From Candidatus Roizmanbacteria bacterium UBA1450 (GTDB taxonomy: Bacteria; Patescibacteriota; Microgenomatia; UBA1406; GWC2-37-13): a DNA stretch of 64,000 bases. A program made the translations under genes and the position numbers. Below are positions 1 to 8,709 of the stretch, piece after piece. The notes beneath the pieces are model-generated. The model worked only from the letters and a program-made list of their open reading frames with translations. It was not told the DNA's origin and searched no databases. The stretch spans positions 423,141-487,140 of the forward strand of contig DCTC01000002.1 in the NCBI GenBank assembly GCA_002329205.1, read 5' to 3'. Positions within the stretch are counted from its first letter, which is position 1; each line of letters opens with the position of its first letter.

Positions 1-1
1 A

Positions 2-1051
2 AAACTTACGATTCATCGCCAGGCACCAGCACTTCCTGAGCAAGCAGTAAAACAGGAAGTTTTTGAAACAGGAATTAAAGTTATTGATCTTATCGCACCT
101 CTTGCGAAAGGTGGAAAAGCAGCTATTTTCGGTGGAGCAGGAGTCGGAAAAACTGTCACCATTCAGGAACTTATACACAACGTTGCAAAACAACATGAAG
201 GAGTATCAGTTTTTACGGGAGTCGGAGAACGAACCCGAGAAGGAAATGACCTTTGGAACGAAATGAAAGAGACCAAAGTCTTGGACAGTACCGTTCTTGT
301 ATACGGACAGATGAATGAACCTCCGGGGAACCGTCTTCGCGTCGCTTTGACCGGTGTCACCGAAGCTGAGTATTTCCGAGATGAGAAGAACATGGATGTA
401 CTCTTGTTCATCGATAACATTTTCCGATTTGCGCAGGCAGGAGCGGAAGTATCCGCACTTCTCGGACGTATTCCTTCAGCAGTAGGATACCAGCCGACTC
501 TTGCGACAGAAATGGCAGCTCTTCAGGAGCGCATTACTTCAACGAAGAAGGGTTCTATTACATCTTTACAGGCTGTATACGTGCCTGCAGACGATTATAC
601 TGACCCTGCCCCGGTTGCGACATTTGCACATTTGGATGCCACCATCACTCTTGAACGATCACTTGCTGAACAGGCATTGTTCCCGGCAGTCGATCCCTTG
701 ACATCTACATCACGGGCACTTGCCCCCGAAGTCGTGGGTGATGAACATTACGAAGTTGCACAAGGTGTTTTGAATACACTCCAAAGATACAAAGATCTTC
801 AGGACATTATCGCCATTCTGGGAATGGAAGAGCTTTCTGAAGACGATAAATTAGCGGTAAGCCGAGCACGAAAAATGCAGCGATTCCTTACTCAGCCGAT
901 GAACGTCGCAGAACCTTTTACCGGTAGACCGGGTAAATATGTCAAAATCGAAGATACTGTCAAAGGTTTTCGTGAAATTCTTGAAGGAAAACATGACAAT
1001 AAACCGGAAGGTGCCTTCTATATGGTCGGCACAATTGATGAAGTAAAATAA
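2..1051 (+). CDS. atpD: F1 ATP synthase subunit beta (5' partial)
   Basis: Catalytic beta subunit of the F1Fo ATP synthase, which makes ATP at the alpha/beta interfaces. The start lies before the window; 349 C-terminal residues are visible in one open frame. The Walker A motif GGAGVGKT is at visible residues 44-51, followed by GERTREG, the Walker B strand LLFIDNIFRF, and the conserved ALAPEVVG and RFLTQP segments near the C-terminus. Its stop codon shares one base with the atpC start (TAATG), so the two are translationally coupled at the end of an atp operon. The family assignment is certain; only the 5' end is missing. Confidence 0.97.
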   Translation, partial: KLTIHRQAPALPEQAVKQEVFETGIKVIDLIAPLAKGGKAAIFGGAGVGKTVTIQELIHNVAKQHEGVSVFTGVGERTREGNDLWNEMKETKVLDSTVLVYGQMNEPPGNRLRVALTGVTEAEYFRDEKNMDVLLFIDNIFRFAQAGAEVSALLGRIPSAVGYQPTLATEMAALQERITSTKKGSITSLQAVYVPADDYTDPAPVATFAHLDATITLERSLAEQALFPAVDPLTSTSRALAPEVVGDEHYEVAQGVLNTLQRYKDLQDIIAILGMEELSEDDKLAVSRARKMQRFLTQPMNVAEPFTGRPGKYVKIEDTVKGFREILEGKHDNKPEGAFYMVGTIDEVK

Positions 1052-1464
1052 TGTTACACCTCAAAGTCATAACACCAAAAAAACTGGCATTTGAAAAAGA
1101 TATTGTATCAATAACAGTTCCGACAGCAACGGGAGAGCTAACAATTCTTCCCAAACATGCTGATTTACTATCTCTTCTCACAGAAGGAGTAATCACGATT
1201 CGTACAGAAAAAGAAGAAGAATACATGTCTATAGGAGGAGGCTATATGGAAACAGACGGAAAAATAATCCAAATCCTTGTCTCGCGAGCATTTGGACAGG
1301 ATGAGATCAATGAAGAGATGACAAAACGGGCACTGGAGAGTGCACAAAAAGTTTTGGATGAAGTCGAAGACAAGTCAGAACGGACTGAAGCTTTGAGGAC
1401 ACTACGACGCTCTATGGTCGACATGAAACTTCTTTCAAAAATGAGGCGAAAGGCCAAGCACTAA
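1051..1464 (+). CDS. atpC: F1 ATP synthase subunit epsilon
   Basis: Central-stalk epsilon subunit, which couples rotation to catalysis and can inhibit ATP hydrolysis. The 137-residue protein starts with the typical beta-sandwich opening (LHLKVITPKKLAFEKDI), has the conserved TATGELTILPKHADLLSLL stretch at about residues 25-43, and ends with a charged helical hairpin (about 85-137). Length is normal for the family. It overlaps the atpD stop by one base and is the last gene of the atp operon here; the next gene, topA, lies 152 nt away beyond a repeat element. Confidence 0.95.
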   Translation: MLHLKVITPKKLAFEKDIVSITVPTATGELTILPKHADLLSLLTEGVITIRTEKEEEYMSIGGGYMETDGKIIQILVSRAFGQDEINEEMTKRALESAQKVLDEVEDKSERTEALRTLRRSMVDMKLLSKMRRKAKH

Positions 1465-1512
1465 ATCTGGTATACTACGTTTATTGTGTAGCAAATGTAA
1501 CAGCTTCACAGG

Positions 1513-1591
1513 TGTCATGCTGTCCGCCGGCTGGCGGATGTTTCAGCATCCAGACAACTGGATTCCGGATCACGTCCGGAATGACCGGAAT
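1513..1591. repeat. Intergenic repeat, copy A (REP-like)
   Basis: Positions 1514-1550 match, at about 34 of 37 positions, the reverse complement of 29441-29477 downstream of uvrA. The shared block begins GTCATGCTGTCCGCCGGC and ends TTTCAGCATC. It is followed by a palindrome, ATTCCGGA-TCACG-TCCGGAAT, around 1562-1583. Both copies lie in short intergenic gaps and are more GC-rich than their surroundings, as expected of a REP- or MITE-like family. No transposase is nearby. The palindrome may also act as a transcription stop after atpC. Confidence 0.7.
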
Positions 1592-1616
1592 TATATATTT
1601 TAATTGAGATATTCGT

Positions 1617-3761
1617 ATGGCCCTTATCGTTGTTGAGTCACCCACTAAAGCAAGAACTTTTAATAGAATTTTAAAATCGAAAGAATGGGGAAGTGACTAT
1701 TTTGTTTTTGCAACTGTCGGACATTTTCGTGATCTTCCATCAAAATCGATGGCAATAGACCTGAAACACGAGTTTGCCCCAGAGTATGAAATCATGGAAA
1801 AGAAAGGAAACATGGTTGATAAACTCAAACAGCTGGCCCAGGAACATAATGAAATTATTCTTGCGACAGATCCTGATCGTGAAGGTGAATCCATTTCCTA
1901 TCATGTCGCATATATTCTCGGGTTTGTTGATGAAAAGTGGCCAGATTTTGACTTGAAAAATAAAAATGACCTTAAAAGAATCGTATTTCATGAAATTACA
2001 CCCTCGGCACTGGAAGAAGCATTGAAGAATCCGGAAAAACTTCGTATTGATCTGGTAAAAGCGCAGCAGGCACGACGAATTCTGGACAGAATTGTAGGAT
2101 ATCAGCTATCACCGTTGTTATGGAAAAAGATGGGCAAAAACTGGTTGTCAGCTGGTAGAGTCCAAACTGTAGCCCTCAGATTGATAGTAGAACGGGAAAA
2201 AGAAATTGAATCATTTGACAAAGCTCCATATTATCAGCTTTTCGGTAATTTTACCAATTCGGAGCCCATCAAAGCAAAACTTGTCAGCAAAAATGGCGAT
2301 ATTTATGAAGTTAAAACGAAATTAGATCTTTTTGACGGAACATACGAATACGCAAAAACAACCATAGACTCAGAAAAAGCCAGAATTATTGATGAAGATT
2401 TAAAGGGAGACACATTCAGCATTACATCTATTGATGAGAAAATTGCCAATCGTTTCCCTCCGCCACCTTTTACCACATCACTTCTCCAACAGGAAGCATT
2501 CAGAAAACTGGGGTACCCTTCCAAATTGACCATGAGGATTGCACAATCACTATACGAAAAAGGCCTTATTACCTATCATCGTACTGATTCATTCAATCTC
2601 TCATCAAAGTATGTCTTTTCTGCCAAAGATTACATAGTATCAGCGTATGGCAAGAAATTTGCCCTTGAAAAACCGCGCGGATATCGAACCAAATCAAAAA
2701 ATGCTCAGGAAGCACATGAGGCCATACGACCTACAAAAGCAGAACGCTCACCCAGGGAGATCAAAAACAAGAAAATGAGTGTCCAGGAGAAAAAACTATA
2801 TGAGCTCATATTTTATCGAGCACTCGCCACTCAGATGAAAGAGGCAGAGATAAAAGAGAGTACCATTAAAATCAAAAGCGGGAAAGGATATGAATTTGAA
2901 GCGGTGCATCAACAGGTTATCTTTGACGGATTCCTCCGAGTTTTATCACCGGCGTTCGTCAAAAACAATACAACATCCTTGCAGATTGTCGATAATGAAC
3001 ATATCTCTTTGGATAAACTGGATGTGGAAGAAAAGGAAACAAAGCCACCGTATCGCTACAACGAAGCATCTCTTATTAAGACATTGGAAGAAAAAGGTAT
3101 CGGACGTCCTTCAACCTATGCAAGTATTATTTCGCTTATTATTGATAAACATTATGTTGAGAAGGAACATCGATATCTGAAACCTACTCCGCTTGGGGGA
3201 AGTATCTCTGACTATTTAGCCGGCGCATTTCCTAAAATATTCGATCTAACGTTTACCGCCAACATGGAAGATGAACTTGATGATATTGCAAATGGTGATA
3301 AAAAGCTGTTGGAAGTACTGAAAGAATTCTACTCACCATTCTCCGTAGATTTGGAGGAGCGCAAGAAGGATACTGCTACCATCGAAGTCGAAGAGGATAA
3401 GTTGGAAGAGAAATGTCCGAAGTGCGGTTCTGATCTGGTTGCCAGATACGGTAAATTCGGCAAATTTTATGCCTGTAGTGGATATCCAAATTGTAAATAC
3501 ATAAAACCAAATCTGAGGTATGTCAACGGATACAATTGTCCCAACTGCAATGGCAGGCTTGTTATTCGATACAGCCGTGGTGGTAAACGATTCTACGGAT
3601 GCGAGAACTATCCCGAATGCAAACATGTACAGTGGGCATTGAAAACGGATGCTACGCTAAAAGCCGCAAAACCGGAAGATACTGAAGCCTCGAAAAAAAC
3701 TGAAAAAAAGACCGTTGCAAAGAGAAAAACGAAGGCTAAAAAAACAGTTAACAAAAAATAA
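1617..3761 (+). CDS. topA: DNA topoisomerase I (type IA)
   Basis: Relaxes negatively supercoiled DNA by single-strand passage. The 714-residue protein has an N-terminal Toprim domain (IVVESPTKA near residue 4, DPDREGE near 85-91), the catalytic region GLITYHRTDS whose Tyr would form the DNA adduct (near residue 318), and KGIGRPSTYASII further on. Two C4 zinc ribbons (CPKC...CSGYPNC and CPNC...CENYPEC) occupy about 590-670. The last 35 residues are a Lys/Thr-rich tail. It stands alone between a repeat and pyrG, with 20 nt to pyrG. No Shine-Dalgarno sequence is visible before the ATG. Confidence 0.96.
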   Translation: MALIVVESPTKARTFNRILKSKEWGSDYFVFATVGHFRDLPSKSMAIDLKHEFAPEYEIMEKKGNMVDKLKQLAQEHNEIILATDPDREGESISYHVAYILGFVDEKWPDFDLKNKNDLKRIVFHEITPSALEEALKNPEKLRIDLVKAQQARRILDRIVGYQLSPLLWKKMGKNWLSAGRVQTVALRLIVEREKEIESFDKAPYYQLFGNFTNSEPIKAKLVSKNGDIYEVKTKLDLFDGTYEYAKTTIDSEKARIIDEDLKGDTFSITSIDEKIANRFPPPPFTTSLLQQEAFRKLGYPSKLTMRIAQSLYEKGLITYHRTDSFNLSSKYVFSAKDYIVSAYGKKFALEKPRGYRTKSKNAQEAHEAIRPTKAERSPREIKNKKMSVQEKKLYELIFYRALATQMKEAEIKESTIKIKSGKGYEFEAVHQQVIFDGFLRVLSPAFVKNNTTSLQIVDNEHISLDKLDVEEKETKPPYRYNEASLIKTLEEKGIGRPSTYASIISLIIDKHYVEKEHRYLKPTPLGGSISDYLAGAFPKIFDLTFTANMEDELDDIANGDKKLLEVLKEFYSPFSVDLEERKKDTATIEVEEDKLEEKCPKCGSDLVARYGKFGKFYACSGYPNCKYIKPNLRYVNGYNCPNCNGRLVIRYSRGGKRFYGCENYPECKHVQWALKTDATLKAAKPEDTEASKKTEKKTVAKRKTKAKKTVNKK

Positions 3762-3781
3762 TTTCTGTAGTAAAATTACAT

Positions 3782-5470
3782 ATGCAAGGTTTGAAATATA
3801 TATTTGTATCAGGCGGCGTAATTTCAGGAATAGGAAAAGGTGTCACAACCGCCTCGATCGCACTTCTTCTCAAACAGGCAGGGTACAAAGTCTCTCCAAT
3901 CAAATTTGAAAACTATCTCAATCTAGATGCCGGTACCATAAATCCAATCGAGCACGGTGACCCGTTTCTTTGTGAAGACGGCACTGAGGCTGACATGGAC
4001 ATGGGTACTTATGAAAAATTTTTAGGTGAGAATATGACAAAGGACAACTTTGTCACAATGGGAAAAATATACAAGACTGTCATTGATCGAGAGCGAAGAT
4101 TTGAATACAACGGTGAAGATGTAGAGGCTATACCGCATATCACAGATGAAATTATCCGCCGAATTCATACTGTCGCAGAAAAAAACAAATCGGATATTGT
4201 CATAATTGAACTTGGCGGCACGGCAGGTGAATATCAGAATATTTTTTACTATGAAGCCTCCCGAATACTTACTCTGAGGAAACCTCAAGACGTCATCCAT
4301 GTGCATGTAAGCTATGTACCGACACCTGGTCATTTGGGTGAACCCAAAACGAAACCGACACAGCTTTCCGTAAGAACACTAAATTCTATGGGTATCCAAC
4401 CCGACTTTATTGTCGCAAGATCCTCAAAGAAACTGGACAAAAGACGAAAAGATCGATTTGCACTCTTCTGCAATATGCATCCTGATGAAATCATCTCAAA
4501 TCCTGATTTGCATAATATTTATGAGATTCCACTCACTCTTCATGAACAAAATATGGACAAAAAGATTTTAGAAAAGCTCCATCTGGAAGTACGTGAACCA
4601 GATCTGTCTGATTGGAAAGCGCTAGTCGAGCAGATTAATTCCAAAAAAGATACTACCATAGAAATAGCCATCGTCGGCAAGTACTTCGGAACGGGTGATT
4701 ATCAGCTAAAGGATTCGTATGCAGCACTTTTTGATGCAATTGACCATGCCAAGTGGCACGTGGGAGTCGAGGTAAAGACAAAATGGATTAATTCAGAAAA
4801 ACTTGAATTTGAAAATCTAAGTGACGAGGAATCCCGTAAACAAATTGCCGAAATAATCGGCAATCCGGATGGACTAATAGTCCCTATAGGCTGGGGTGAA
4901 CGAGGAGCGGAAGGAATGATTGCAGCCGCAAACTATGCACGCGAGCAGAAAATCCCCTATCTCGGCTTGTGTTATGGTATGCAGCTTGCTTGTGTTGCAT
5001 TTGCACGACACGTGATCGGGTTGAAAGATGCTAATACGGTCGAGAATGACCCGCACTCTCCGAATCCGGTAATTCATCTCATACCTTCTCAAAAAGAACT
5101 TATGGAACGGAGAGCTTACGGTGGCACTATGAGACTCGGAGGCTGGGAAGCTAAAGTAGATTCTAATACTCGGGCTTTTAAATTTTATACTACTTATGGT
5201 GGTCCTATTACAAAGGATGGTATTACCAGTGAAAGACACAGACATCGCTACGAGTTTAACGATGATTATGCTGATCAGTTTGAAAAGCATGGTATGAAAA
5301 TTGCCGCCCGATCGGTAGTTGAACAACTGGCGGAGATTGTAGAGCTTCCTGAAGATGTCCATCCATTCTATATAGGTACGCAAGGTCATCCCGAATACAA
5401 AACAAGACCTCTTTCTCCTCATCCATTGTTTGTGGCATTTACCAAAGCTGCAAAAGAGCATAAAAACTAA
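3782..5470 (+). CDS. pyrG: CTP synthase
   Basis: Glutamine-dependent amination of UTP to CTP, the last step of pyrimidine nucleotide synthesis. The 562-residue protein has an N-terminal ATP-dependent synthetase domain opening with SGGVISGIGKGVTTAS (a P-loop slightly different from the usual VVSSLGKG) and NLDAGTINPIEHGD. The C-terminal class I glutaminase domain has the nucleophile in GLCYGMQLA and the His/Glu pair in GHPEYKTRP. Length is at the long end of normal. An AT-rich -10-like TAAAAT lies just before the ATG. Confidence 0.96.
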   Translation: MQGLKYIFVSGGVISGIGKGVTTASIALLLKQAGYKVSPIKFENYLNLDAGTINPIEHGDPFLCEDGTEADMDMGTYEKFLGENMTKDNFVTMGKIYKTVIDRERRFEYNGEDVEAIPHITDEIIRRIHTVAEKNKSDIVIIELGGTAGEYQNIFYYEASRILTLRKPQDVIHVHVSYVPTPGHLGEPKTKPTQLSVRTLNSMGIQPDFIVARSSKKLDKRRKDRFALFCNMHPDEIISNPDLHNIYEIPLTLHEQNMDKKILEKLHLEVREPDLSDWKALVEQINSKKDTTIEIAIVGKYFGTGDYQLKDSYAALFDAIDHAKWHVGVEVKTKWINSEKLEFENLSDEESRKQIAEIIGNPDGLIVPIGWGERGAEGMIAAANYAREQKIPYLGLCYGMQLACVAFARHVIGLKDANTVENDPHSPNPVIHLIPSQKELMERRAYGGTMRLGGWEAKVDSNTRAFKFYTTYGGPITKDGITSERHRHRYEFNDDYADQFEKHGMKIAARSVVEQLAEIVELPEDVHPFYIGTQGHPEYKTRPLSPHPLFVAFTKAAKEHKN

Positions 5471-5483
5471 GTTTATGCTGAAC

Positions 5484-5512
5484 TTGTTTTTTTCTTTTCT
5501 ATTCCGTATAAT
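5484..5512 (+). promoter_or_regulatory. rplS promoter (leaderless type)
   Basis: TTGTTT (5484-5489), a 17-nt spacer, and TATAAT (5507-5512). The rplS ATG is only 9 nt after the -10 box, so the transcript should start at or next to the start codon. This is one of the clearest cases of the leaderless arrangement that recurs across the chromosomal part of the window. Confidence 0.75.
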
Positions 5513-5521
5513 ATCAATCTT

Positions 5522-5857
5522 ATGGCAAACGCAATACAATACAAAGAATCATCTCTTTCCATCGGCGACACAGTTGCAGTGGATTACAAAATTCGGGAAG
5601 CTGACAACAAAGAACGTATACAGGAATTTGCCGGTATCGTCATCAAAATTCGCGGTGCATCCGATGAAACACGCATGATCACAGTGCGCAAAATTTCTAA
5701 AAGCGGAATAGGTGTCGAAAGAATTTTTCCATTGTCATCTCCCTTTATTGACAATATAACTGTTCAGAAGCAATCAGAATTCAAAAAAGCCCGCGCATAT
5801 TTCATCCGCGATCTTTCCGGCAAGAAAATGCGTCAAAAGCTCTACAGACAGAAGTAA
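5522..5857 (+). CDS. rplS: 50S ribosomal protein L19
   Basis: Large-subunit ribosomal protein located near the 30S-50S interface. The 111-residue sequence shows the family core: GDTVAVDYKIREADNKERIQEFAG, the KIRG...TITVRKIS-like strand, GIGVERIFPLSSPFIDNI, and a basic C-terminal tail ending with the usual ARAYFIRDLSGK signature and KLYRQK. It is a single gene behind its own promoter, with no Shine-Dalgarno sequence. A 22-nt perfect hairpin follows 36 nt after the stop. Confidence 0.96.
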   Translation: MANAIQYKESSLSIGDTVAVDYKIREADNKERIQEFAGIVIKIRGASDETRMITVRKISKSGIGVERIFPLSSPFIDNITVQKQSEFKKARAYFIRDLSGKKMRQKLYRQK

Positions 5858-5893
5858 TTGAACTTCAAGTCATTCTCCCCACGATTCTTCTAT

Positions 5894-5915
5894 TTGTGAT
5901 GTAACTGCATCACAA
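5894..5915 (+). terminator. Hairpin after rplS, possible terminator
   Basis: TTGTGATG (5894-5901) pairs perfectly with CATCACAA (5908-5915) across a six-base loop. No clear T-tract follows (TTAATTGTT), so termination is only possible, not shown. A TATACT box a few bases downstream may belong to the yraN promoter. Confidence 0.4.
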
Positions 5916-5970
5916 TTAATTGTTATACTATGTGTTTAGGCATTAAATCTCACAATTACGAATAACATTC

Positions 5971-6348
5971 ATGTGTGCTCTGCAGAATAAACGAACCGGA
6001 TCTTTAGGAGAAGCATTAGCTTCCAGCTATTTGCAAAGAAAAGGATATAGAATACTTGGCTTAAATGTCACATCGCGTTGGGGTGAGATAGATATTATTG
6101 CAGAATATAAGGATATAATTTGTTTTATCGAAGTTAAGACACGAAAGAGTTTGAAACAGGGCAATCCTGTAGAGGCAGTGACCAAAAGAAAAGTTCAACA
6201 TTTGCTCCGGACAATTCAATACATTATCCAAACAAAAGGACTAGGAGATCGCAAATTCCAACTTGATATTGTTGGAATCGTTCTCAATAAGGACAACTCA
6301 GTACAAAAGATTCAGCATTACCAGAAAATTGATATCACTGGCTTTTAA
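5971..6348 (+). CDS. yraN: YraN/UPF0102 family endonuclease-like protein
   Basis: Small restriction-endonuclease-fold protein of the YraN family; its biological role is unsettled, with a link to DNA repair or recombination proposed from the fold. In 125 residues it shows the N-terminal GSLGEALASSYLQRKGYRIL, the PD-(D/E)XK core WGEIDIIAEY...ICFIEVKTRKS (Asp, Glu and Lys of the catalytic triad at about 40-59) and VTKRKVQHL. It converges with the HAD gene on the other strand, the two overlapping by 4 nt at their 3' ends. Confidence 0.88.
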   Translation: MCALQNKRTGSLGEALASSYLQRKGYRILGLNVTSRWGEIDIIAEYKDIICFIEVKTRKSLKQGNPVEAVTKRKVQHLLRTIQYIIQTKGLGDRKFQLDIVGIVLNKDNSVQKIQHYQKIDITGF

Positions 6349-6773
6349 AAATCGCCGTATTCAAACTGTAGACAGGTCAGACCAAGCTCTTTTCTCCACA
6401 TGCGAACTACCTGGTCTCTATCCTCCAAAACAAATACAATATCATATTTTTCCTTTATGTGATGATTGTAAATTTCTTTTTTTATACTTGTATCTTTCCG
6501 ATTGTCACCGGCTTTTCTCATATAAAGGTGTTTGTAGTTTGTGATTTTATGCCTCCGAAGCCACTCTTCGGTCTCCTTTCGGTACTCATCACTTCTTCCT
6601 GTCACAATAAGTATATCAACGTCAAATATATTCTGATTATCATAAACGGACAATATATTTGCTATCGGTTCATTCAGTAGGTCTTCAGACATCTCAGGCA
6701 GATCATAGGGATTCCTTTGCCCGATAAGTGCAAGTGTCCCGTCTAGATCACATATTATTGCTTTCTTTTTCAT
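6345..6773 (-). CDS. HAD phosphatase, polynucleotide 3'-phosphatase-like
   Basis: A 142-residue HAD-superfamily hydrolase. Motif I is ICDLDGTLA (two catalytic Asp), motif II is the Thr of LIVTGRSDEYR, and motif III is VFVLEDRDQVVRMWR. The motif I surroundings (DGTLALIGQRNPYD) closely resemble the phosphatase half of T4-type polynucleotide kinase/phosphatase, so removal of a 3' phosphate from RNA or DNA is one possibility; no kinase domain is present. Its start overlaps the stop of the Fic/Doc gene by 4 nt, making it the third gene of a toxin-antitoxin-like operon. Whether it acts on the toxin's product is unknown. Confidence 0.82.
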   Translation of the reverse strand: MKKKAIICDLDGTLALIGQRNPYDLPEMSEDLLNEPIANILSVYDNQNIFDVDILIVTGRSDEYRKETEEWLRRHKITNYKHLYMRKAGDNRKDTSIKKEIYNHHIKEKYDIVFVLEDRDQVVRMWRKELGLTCLQFEYGDF

Positions 6774-7282
6774 TTCTTGAGAGGTGTAAAATTAGTAATT
6801 CTGGCATTTTTGAAAATATGCTGAAGCCAACTGATAAGATCCGGAAATTGTCGCCCGTCAGTTTTTCTTGAAAATTTTTGAATAAACTGAACTACTTTTT
6901 TGAATTCTACATCCTGTTTGTCAGTTTTCTGTGTGATTTCTTTGGCAAACGAGTAAAGAGTATCTTCATCAACATCAAGTTCATGCTTGTTATATCTAAG
7001 ATAAACTCCCGTTGCAACAATTGAAATACGTTTATTCCCGTTGTTGAACGGGTGGAGTTTGTTAATAAAATACAGGTAGCATGCGGCTTTATGAAATAAA
7101 GTCGGGTAAAGATCCTGTTTATCAAATGTTCGTTTCGGTATGGAGATGATGCTGTCCAATTTTTCAAAGTAGGTATGACTGTAGTCCGGAGGAGGATCTT
7201 TTACCTTTTTGAAAAAATCAGAAAGGACCTGGCATATGATCTGAAAGTCATCATGATCAAGATAATGCATGGATAAAATCAC
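6770..7282 (-). CDS. Fic/Doc family protein, Doc-like
   Basis: A 170-residue Fic-fold protein. The catalytic motif is HPFNNGNKRIS at about residues 78-88, the form with Lys after Asn that characterises Doc, a kinase of elongation factor Tu, rather than AMP-transferring Fic proteins, which have GNGR. The start is GTG, overlapping the TGA of the upstream 46-residue gene (GTGA), so the two are coupled as in toxin-antitoxin pairs. The HAD phosphatase follows with a 4-nt overlap. Target and activity are inferred from the motif only. Confidence 0.85.
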   Translation of the reverse strand: MILSMHYLDHDDFQIICQVLSDFFKKVKDPPPDYSHTYFEKLDSIISIPKRTFDKQDLYPTLFHKAACYLYFINKLHPFNNGNKRISIVATGVYLRYNKHELDVDEDTLYSFAKEITQKTDKQDVEFKKVVQFIQKFSRKTDGRQFPDLISWLQHIFKNARITNFTPLKK

Positions 7283-7419
7283 TCATACGAAAGACGTCTC
7301 AAAGTCTTTTCATATTTTCCAATGACTTCTCGTGCATATCTTTTTGTTTTTGCTTCTCTTTTTGTGTCATTTTTCTCTTTTTTCCACATTTTATCGAGGA
7401 TTTTGACGACGTATTTCAT
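7279..7419 (-). CDS. Small basic protein upstream of Doc, antitoxin candidate
   Basis: A 46-residue frame (starts MKYVVKILDKMWKKE, ends KTLRRLSYE) lies immediately upstream of the Doc-like gene, sharing the bases GTGA with it. It is rich in Lys and Arg and predicted to be a single amphipathic helix. A TACAAT box 6 nt before the ATG gives it the same leaderless promoter layout as other chromosomal genes. Position, size and coupling are those of an antitoxin, but it lacks the Phd domain usually found with Doc, so the role is inferred. Confidence 0.65.
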   Translation of the reverse strand: MKYVVKILDKMWKKEKNDTKREAKTKRYAREVIGKYEKTLRRLSYE

Positions 7420-7580
7420 ATTTATATTGTACTATATAACAACGGTCTTTGTTCCAATTATAATAACAGATTTGTAGAGGTGAAATAAACTTTTGTAAAG
7501 GAACGTGTAATAATTGATTCTGTATGTATATAATGGAAAAAAGACACATGATTTGTTACAATAAAGGCTCAGTTTGTGAC

Positions 7581-7656
7581 GGCCCCATCATCTAGAGGCC
7601 TAGGATACCAGATTTTCACTCTGGACACACGGGTTCGAATCCCGTTGGGGTCACCA
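7581..7656 (+). tRNA. tRNA-Glu (anticodon TTC)
   Basis: Acceptor GGCCCCA pairs with TGGGGTC; the D arm contains TCTAGAGGCCTAGGA; the anticodon stem CCAGA/TCTGG encloses a loop with TTC; the T arm is CGGG-TTCGAAT-CCCG. CCA is encoded (7654-7656). It is followed 7 nt later by a hairpin with a seven-T tract. Confidence 0.95.
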
Positions 7657-7662
7657 AAAAAA

Positions 7663-7688
7663 GGCTCGGTTTATCTGAGTCTTTTTTT
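7663..7688 (+). terminator. Terminator after tRNA-Glu
   Basis: GGCTC pairs with GAGTC (one G-U) around the tRNA-distal AT-rich loop and is followed directly by TTTTTTT. It is placed just after the encoded CCA end of the tRNA gene. Confidence 0.7.
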
Positions 7689-7863
7689 GTGAATTGAGAG
7701 GATAAAAAATGCTTGTAGCTTCAATCGTTATAACAAAGTTATTGATTTACTATTGCTCGTGTCACCTTTCGGCCAATTGCCCTTTGTAATCGCAATAATT
7801 TCATATACAATTCATATATGGCTCTCTACTTTATACACCGTACCCTAGCCTCACGACTGCTTT

Positions 7864-7887
7864 CAGATGAGTAGTGATACTCATCTG
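7864..7887 (+). promoter_or_regulatory. Perfect 10-bp hairpin before the transporter-like gene
   Basis: CAGATGAGTA (7864-7873), loop GTGA, TACTCATCTG (7878-7887), then TTT. It lies 31 nt before the start at 7918. It may stop upstream transcription or act as an operator, since a TTTAAT box 6 nt before the ATG looks like the gene's own -10. The stretch 7689-7863 shows nothing else recognisable. Confidence 0.45.
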
Positions 7888-7917
7888 TTTCTGACTTTCT
7901 ATTAGTTTAATATCGAT

Positions 7918-8571
7918 ATGTTTCGTAGAAAAATACATTTTGTTATATCAACTCTTATTATTTCTGATCTTTTTCTTTTTTTTGCATTAGGTTTATTAAC
8001 TCCATTATTTGGTGTCTTTGTGCTTGAAAATATTGAAAATAGCAGTTTTGAGGTAATTGGTACTGCAACGGCAATGTACTGGATAGCGCGTGTGATTAGT
8101 GTCATTCCTTTAAGCAAAACCATGGACCTGATAAAAGGAGAAAAAGATGAGTACTATGCTGTGGTGTTCGGGACTTTTATGATGGCCTTACTCCCGCTTG
8201 GTTATATTTTTGCGAGTACTGCTCTTCATATTTATATGATCGAATTTATGAAGGGTATCGCAGGCGCTCTTACCGTACCCGCATGGAGAATTCTTTTTAC
8301 CAAATTTATTGACAAAAGAACAGTCGGTTTTGGGTGGTCTTTCGAAGACTTTTGTGTGGGAATTGCTACAGCAGTAAGCGCGTATATTGGCGCATTTATT
8401 GCCGATAAGTTCGGATTTGATATTCTTTTTGTGTGTGTCACATCTATCGGTCTTGTTGCAGCATACTTCCTAACTAAATTATACCGAGAAGAAAGGATAC
8501 GTAGTAATAAGCAAAAAATTATTGATATGATCAGGAGCTTTACACCTTTCAAAATAGATAGCATCAAGTAA
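7918..8571 (+). CDS. MFS-type membrane protein, half-length
   Basis: A 217-residue hydrophobic protein with about six membrane segments (for example ISDLFLFFALGLLTPLFGVFV and IATAVSAYIGAFIADKFGFD). The pattern of an N-terminal major facilitator half is visible, including GLLTPLFGVFVLE and AMYWIARVISVIPLSKTMD with a charged loop (KGEKDE) after it. Full MFS carriers have 12 segments and about 400 residues, so this is either a degenerate transporter or one that works as a dimer. The C-terminus is basic (RSNKQKIIDMIRSF). TTTAAT 6 nt before the ATG is a plausible -10. Substrate unknown. Confidence 0.7.
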   Translation: MFRRKIHFVISTLIISDLFLFFALGLLTPLFGVFVLENIENSSFEVIGTATAMYWIARVISVIPLSKTMDLIKGEKDEYYAVVFGTFMMALLPLGYIFASTALHIYMIEFMKGIAGALTVPAWRILFTKFIDKRTVGFGWSFEDFCVGIATAVSAYIGAFIADKFGFDILFVCVTSIGLVAAYFLTKLYREERIRSNKQKIIDMIRSFTPFKIDSIK

Positions 8572-8709
8572 CTGCAAATAGAACCAAGGACATTGCAAAA
8601 GTTTATAATTTTCCCTGCTCATAAGGGCTATATCAACTTCCATAAACCTGTGATACAATAGTGGTTACTTTTTTTCTATTATCAACACATTGGTCGCAAA
8701 TACATTTGA

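Noticed and set aside
4874..5539. 221-residue frame opposite pyrG
   Set aside because: Antisense to the conserved glutaminase domain; no family-like sequence.
7420..7580. A further gene between the antitoxin candidate and tRNA-Glu
   Set aside because: Only short AT-rich frames are present; no start context or family sequence.
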